A stretch of DNA of 64,000 nucleotides from Portunus trituberculatus. Its lineage: Eukaryota > Arthropoda > Malacostraca > Decapoda > Portunidae. The notes below the pieces were generated by a model that saw only the letters and a list, made by a program, of their open reading frames with translations, was not told where the DNA came from and made no database searches. Position numbers and translations under genes: made by a program. The stretch spans positions 3,974,644 to 4,038,643 of the forward strand of contig NC_059278.1 in NCBI RefSeq assembly GCF_017591435.1, given 5' to 3'. The stretch's first letter is position 1. Every line of letters starts with the position of its first letter. Positions 62,249 to 64,000 of the stretch are shown one piece after another.

Positions 62249-62590
62249 GCCAAAACCCGAGGAAAAAAAGGAGTAATCTGAAACAAAGCAGTTATGTATA
62301 TTGTAATCACCATCACTAGTCACTCGTATTCAAAAGTCCACAGATAAAGCTTTCGCCAACCTTGTCACGAATCCAGGCGCGGTGCCAAGCTATGCAAGGT
62401 TTCATCTGCAAATTTTCCAGCGTCACCTCCCTACCTTCCGTTTCGTCTGCCTCCGCTCTGCCCGCTGTCGCTCCAAGGTATTTCGTTCAGTCTGCCGCAA
62501 GGATACTCTGCTCCCAACCGTCAACTCTCACTGCTCCTCTGTTTGTAGCGGTTTGTTTGTCTGTGTGTATTTGTGTGTAGACCTGTCCTT

Positions 62591-62652
<62 letters not shown>

Positions 62653-63077
62653 ACGCGTCTCATAGGAAGCACTCCTTTCTTCTTTCTTGTCTGGCCACCT
62701 TCCCACCTTTCCTTCACTCCGAACGTGTCGCCGCTTCGCGTCTCACAAAGCCCCACACACTCTGCTCCTCTGAAACTCATTTTAATTCTTAACGACTCTC
62801 ATCTTTTGGCATTAACTCAGTTTTTTCTTTCTCTCTCTTGGTGCAATCACTATTTTTTTCCGTGGTTTTCATGTTTACCTCGCATGAACATTTTGAAGAC
62901 AAGCATTTATTTTTTTCAGTTCGTTAGTAATATTTGATTAATACCGAAAAAAAATGATAGTGGTAATAACAATAATGACATCAATAAATGGTAATTGTAT
63001 TAAACATAATCCTAATTAATTGTTCCTAGTTATAGCTGTAGCATATCGGCTCACAAATATTACAGTTTACAGCGGGC
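62249..63077. other. Intergenic DNA with (CT)n-(GC)n
   Basis: CT run at 62594-62640 passing into GC at about 62640-62652, a short Z-DNA-prone alternation. The rest is pyrimidine-rich without genes. Confidence 0.6.
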
Positions 63078-63284
63078 TTAAGTACCATGATACGTTTCCA
63101 TATTCTTTGTGCTTGCTATTTGGTGATTTTTTACAGCTTTAGAAACTTATGTAGGGGGATGAAAATAGTGAAAACTGTGGCCATTAAACTTCTAACTTCC
63201 ATATACTCTTCCTAATGTAAATAAATTCGTCTAATCACACCTTAAAGTCAAGGTAAAAATGCGTCATGATACTGAAGGGGTTAA
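63078..63284 (+). mobile_element. Family M inverted-repeat element, copy 9
   Basis: 207 bp with TTAA at both ends. The left terminus is slightly shortened (TTAAGTACCATGA). The right end is ATGATACTGAAGGGGTTAA. Confidence 0.85.
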
Positions 63285-63517
63285 GCGGCGGAGCGGACAT
63301 AAGCATCGTCCCATTGGAGGTGAAGAGCCGACCTGCTTTGCCCAATTTCATTTAGGCCAATATAAGAATTTTGATGAATTTTGAAAAATGTCAGAATTTT
63401 CAGATAAGGAACAGTGTAACTAACTTTTTCATGGTTTTCACTACAAATATTTTTTTAGCCATTGATTCTCTATGATATACTAAACAAATCTGTGGTCATA
63501 TATATTTCATTTAGGCC
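63285..63517. other. Intergenic DNA between two M elements
   Basis: AT-rich sequence. No feature recognised. Confidence 0.5.
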
Positions 63518-63732
63518 TTAATTTCTTCAGTACCAGGACGCGTTTTTCATATTGATTTTGGTAACTATTTGGCGATTTTATACAGCTTCAGAAACATATA
63601 TTAGGATTAGAATAGTAAAGAATCTGGCTATTGATCTTCTGACTTCCATAGACATTTCCTAAAGCAAATAAAATCGTCTAATCACACCCAAAAAATCAAG
63701 GTAAAAATGCGTCTCTGTATTGAAGGAGTTGA
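63518..63732 (+). mobile_element. Family M inverted-repeat element, copy 10
   Basis: About 215 bp. The left end is TTAATTTCTTCAGTACCAGG. The right end is TGTATTGAAGGAGTTGA, so the last TTAA is mutated. It has the same orientation as copies 8 and 9. Confidence 0.85.
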
Positions 63733-64000
63733 ACTTATTTGGCAAAATTCTTAAGCAGTAATAGTGAGACAGTGAGAAGAAAGAGTAACCGATATGCAGA
63801 CCTTCTTTCTCGAGTCACAGAGGCAAATATTTTCAGAAAGTCTGCTGCTGCTTTTTTTCATTTATATTCTTCTGTATATCCTTCCTTCTCGTCGTTTGGT
63901 TGCTCGTAGCCTTTCTGCTCTACACTCCCCGCTTCTTCCATTTCCCCCTGTTCCTCCTGTCGGGCTTATTGTGTCTGCTCCCGCTCCCCGTCCTATTGTT
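63733..64000. other. Intergenic DNA, no gene seen
   Basis: The last 150 bp are T/C-rich. No feature recognised. Confidence 0.5.

Overview
This window looks like non-genic DNA from an animal nuclear genome, most likely a decapod crustacean. That assignment is inference. It rests on the extreme density of simple repeats (CA, CT, TA and trinucleotide tracts of up to about 800 bp), degenerate jockey/CR1-type non-LTR retrotransposons, tRNA-derived SINEs with (CA)n flanks, and many short inverted-repeat elements. I found no host protein-coding gene, no rRNA gene, no CRISPR array and no prokaryotic feature. Nearly every long open frame is a dinucleotide or trinucleotide tract read as SL, RE, CV, HT or YI polymers.

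Layout. 1-6.4 kb: a tRNA-Val-like SINE (minus strand) between GT tracts, then pyrimidine-rich intergenic DNA with one small inverted-repeat element. 6.7-9.1 kb: a 5'-truncated LINE (reverse transcriptase with YADD) followed directly by a second SINE, both set in what looks like one interrupted CA array. 9.5-30.5 kb: intergenic DNA dominated by microsatellites. It includes a ~796 bp CT tract, a 338 bp TA tract, a CT-AT-AG perfect palindrome and a three-unit minisatellite. 30.6-34.0 kb: a longer jockey-like LINE (endonuclease plus reverse transcriptase, ending in a 33-nt poly(A)), broken by several single-base frameshifts. 34.1-35.5 kb: a cluster of two families of ~210 bp inverted-repeat elements. 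35.7-41.7 kb: microsatellites. 42-43.8 kb: more of these small elements and a different SINE-like unit. 44.4-46.8 kb: an 827 bp TA-CA-TA array, two snap-back elements (one carrying a hammerhead-ribozyme-like core), more TA and GA tracts, and a third copy of the Val-type SINE. 47-57 kb: mostly plain intergenic DNA with short tandem duplications. 57.5-61 kb: a strongly purine-biased block of degenerate tandem repeats. 61.3-64 kb: four more inverted-repeat elements.

Four interspersed families recur. Family M (about 10 sites, ~205-215 bp, TTAA at or near both ends, imperfect terminal inverted repeats) and family N (4 copies, ~205-225 bp, ends resembling CGTATTCTGAAACG) are probably non-autonomous DNA transposons. 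The Val-type SINE (3 copies) is the third. The fourth is a pair of hairpin elements next to TA arrays that share a GTTTCGCCC motif and may derive from Penelope-like retroelements. No gene here encodes a transposase, so the MITE-like elements would depend on enzymes made elsewhere.
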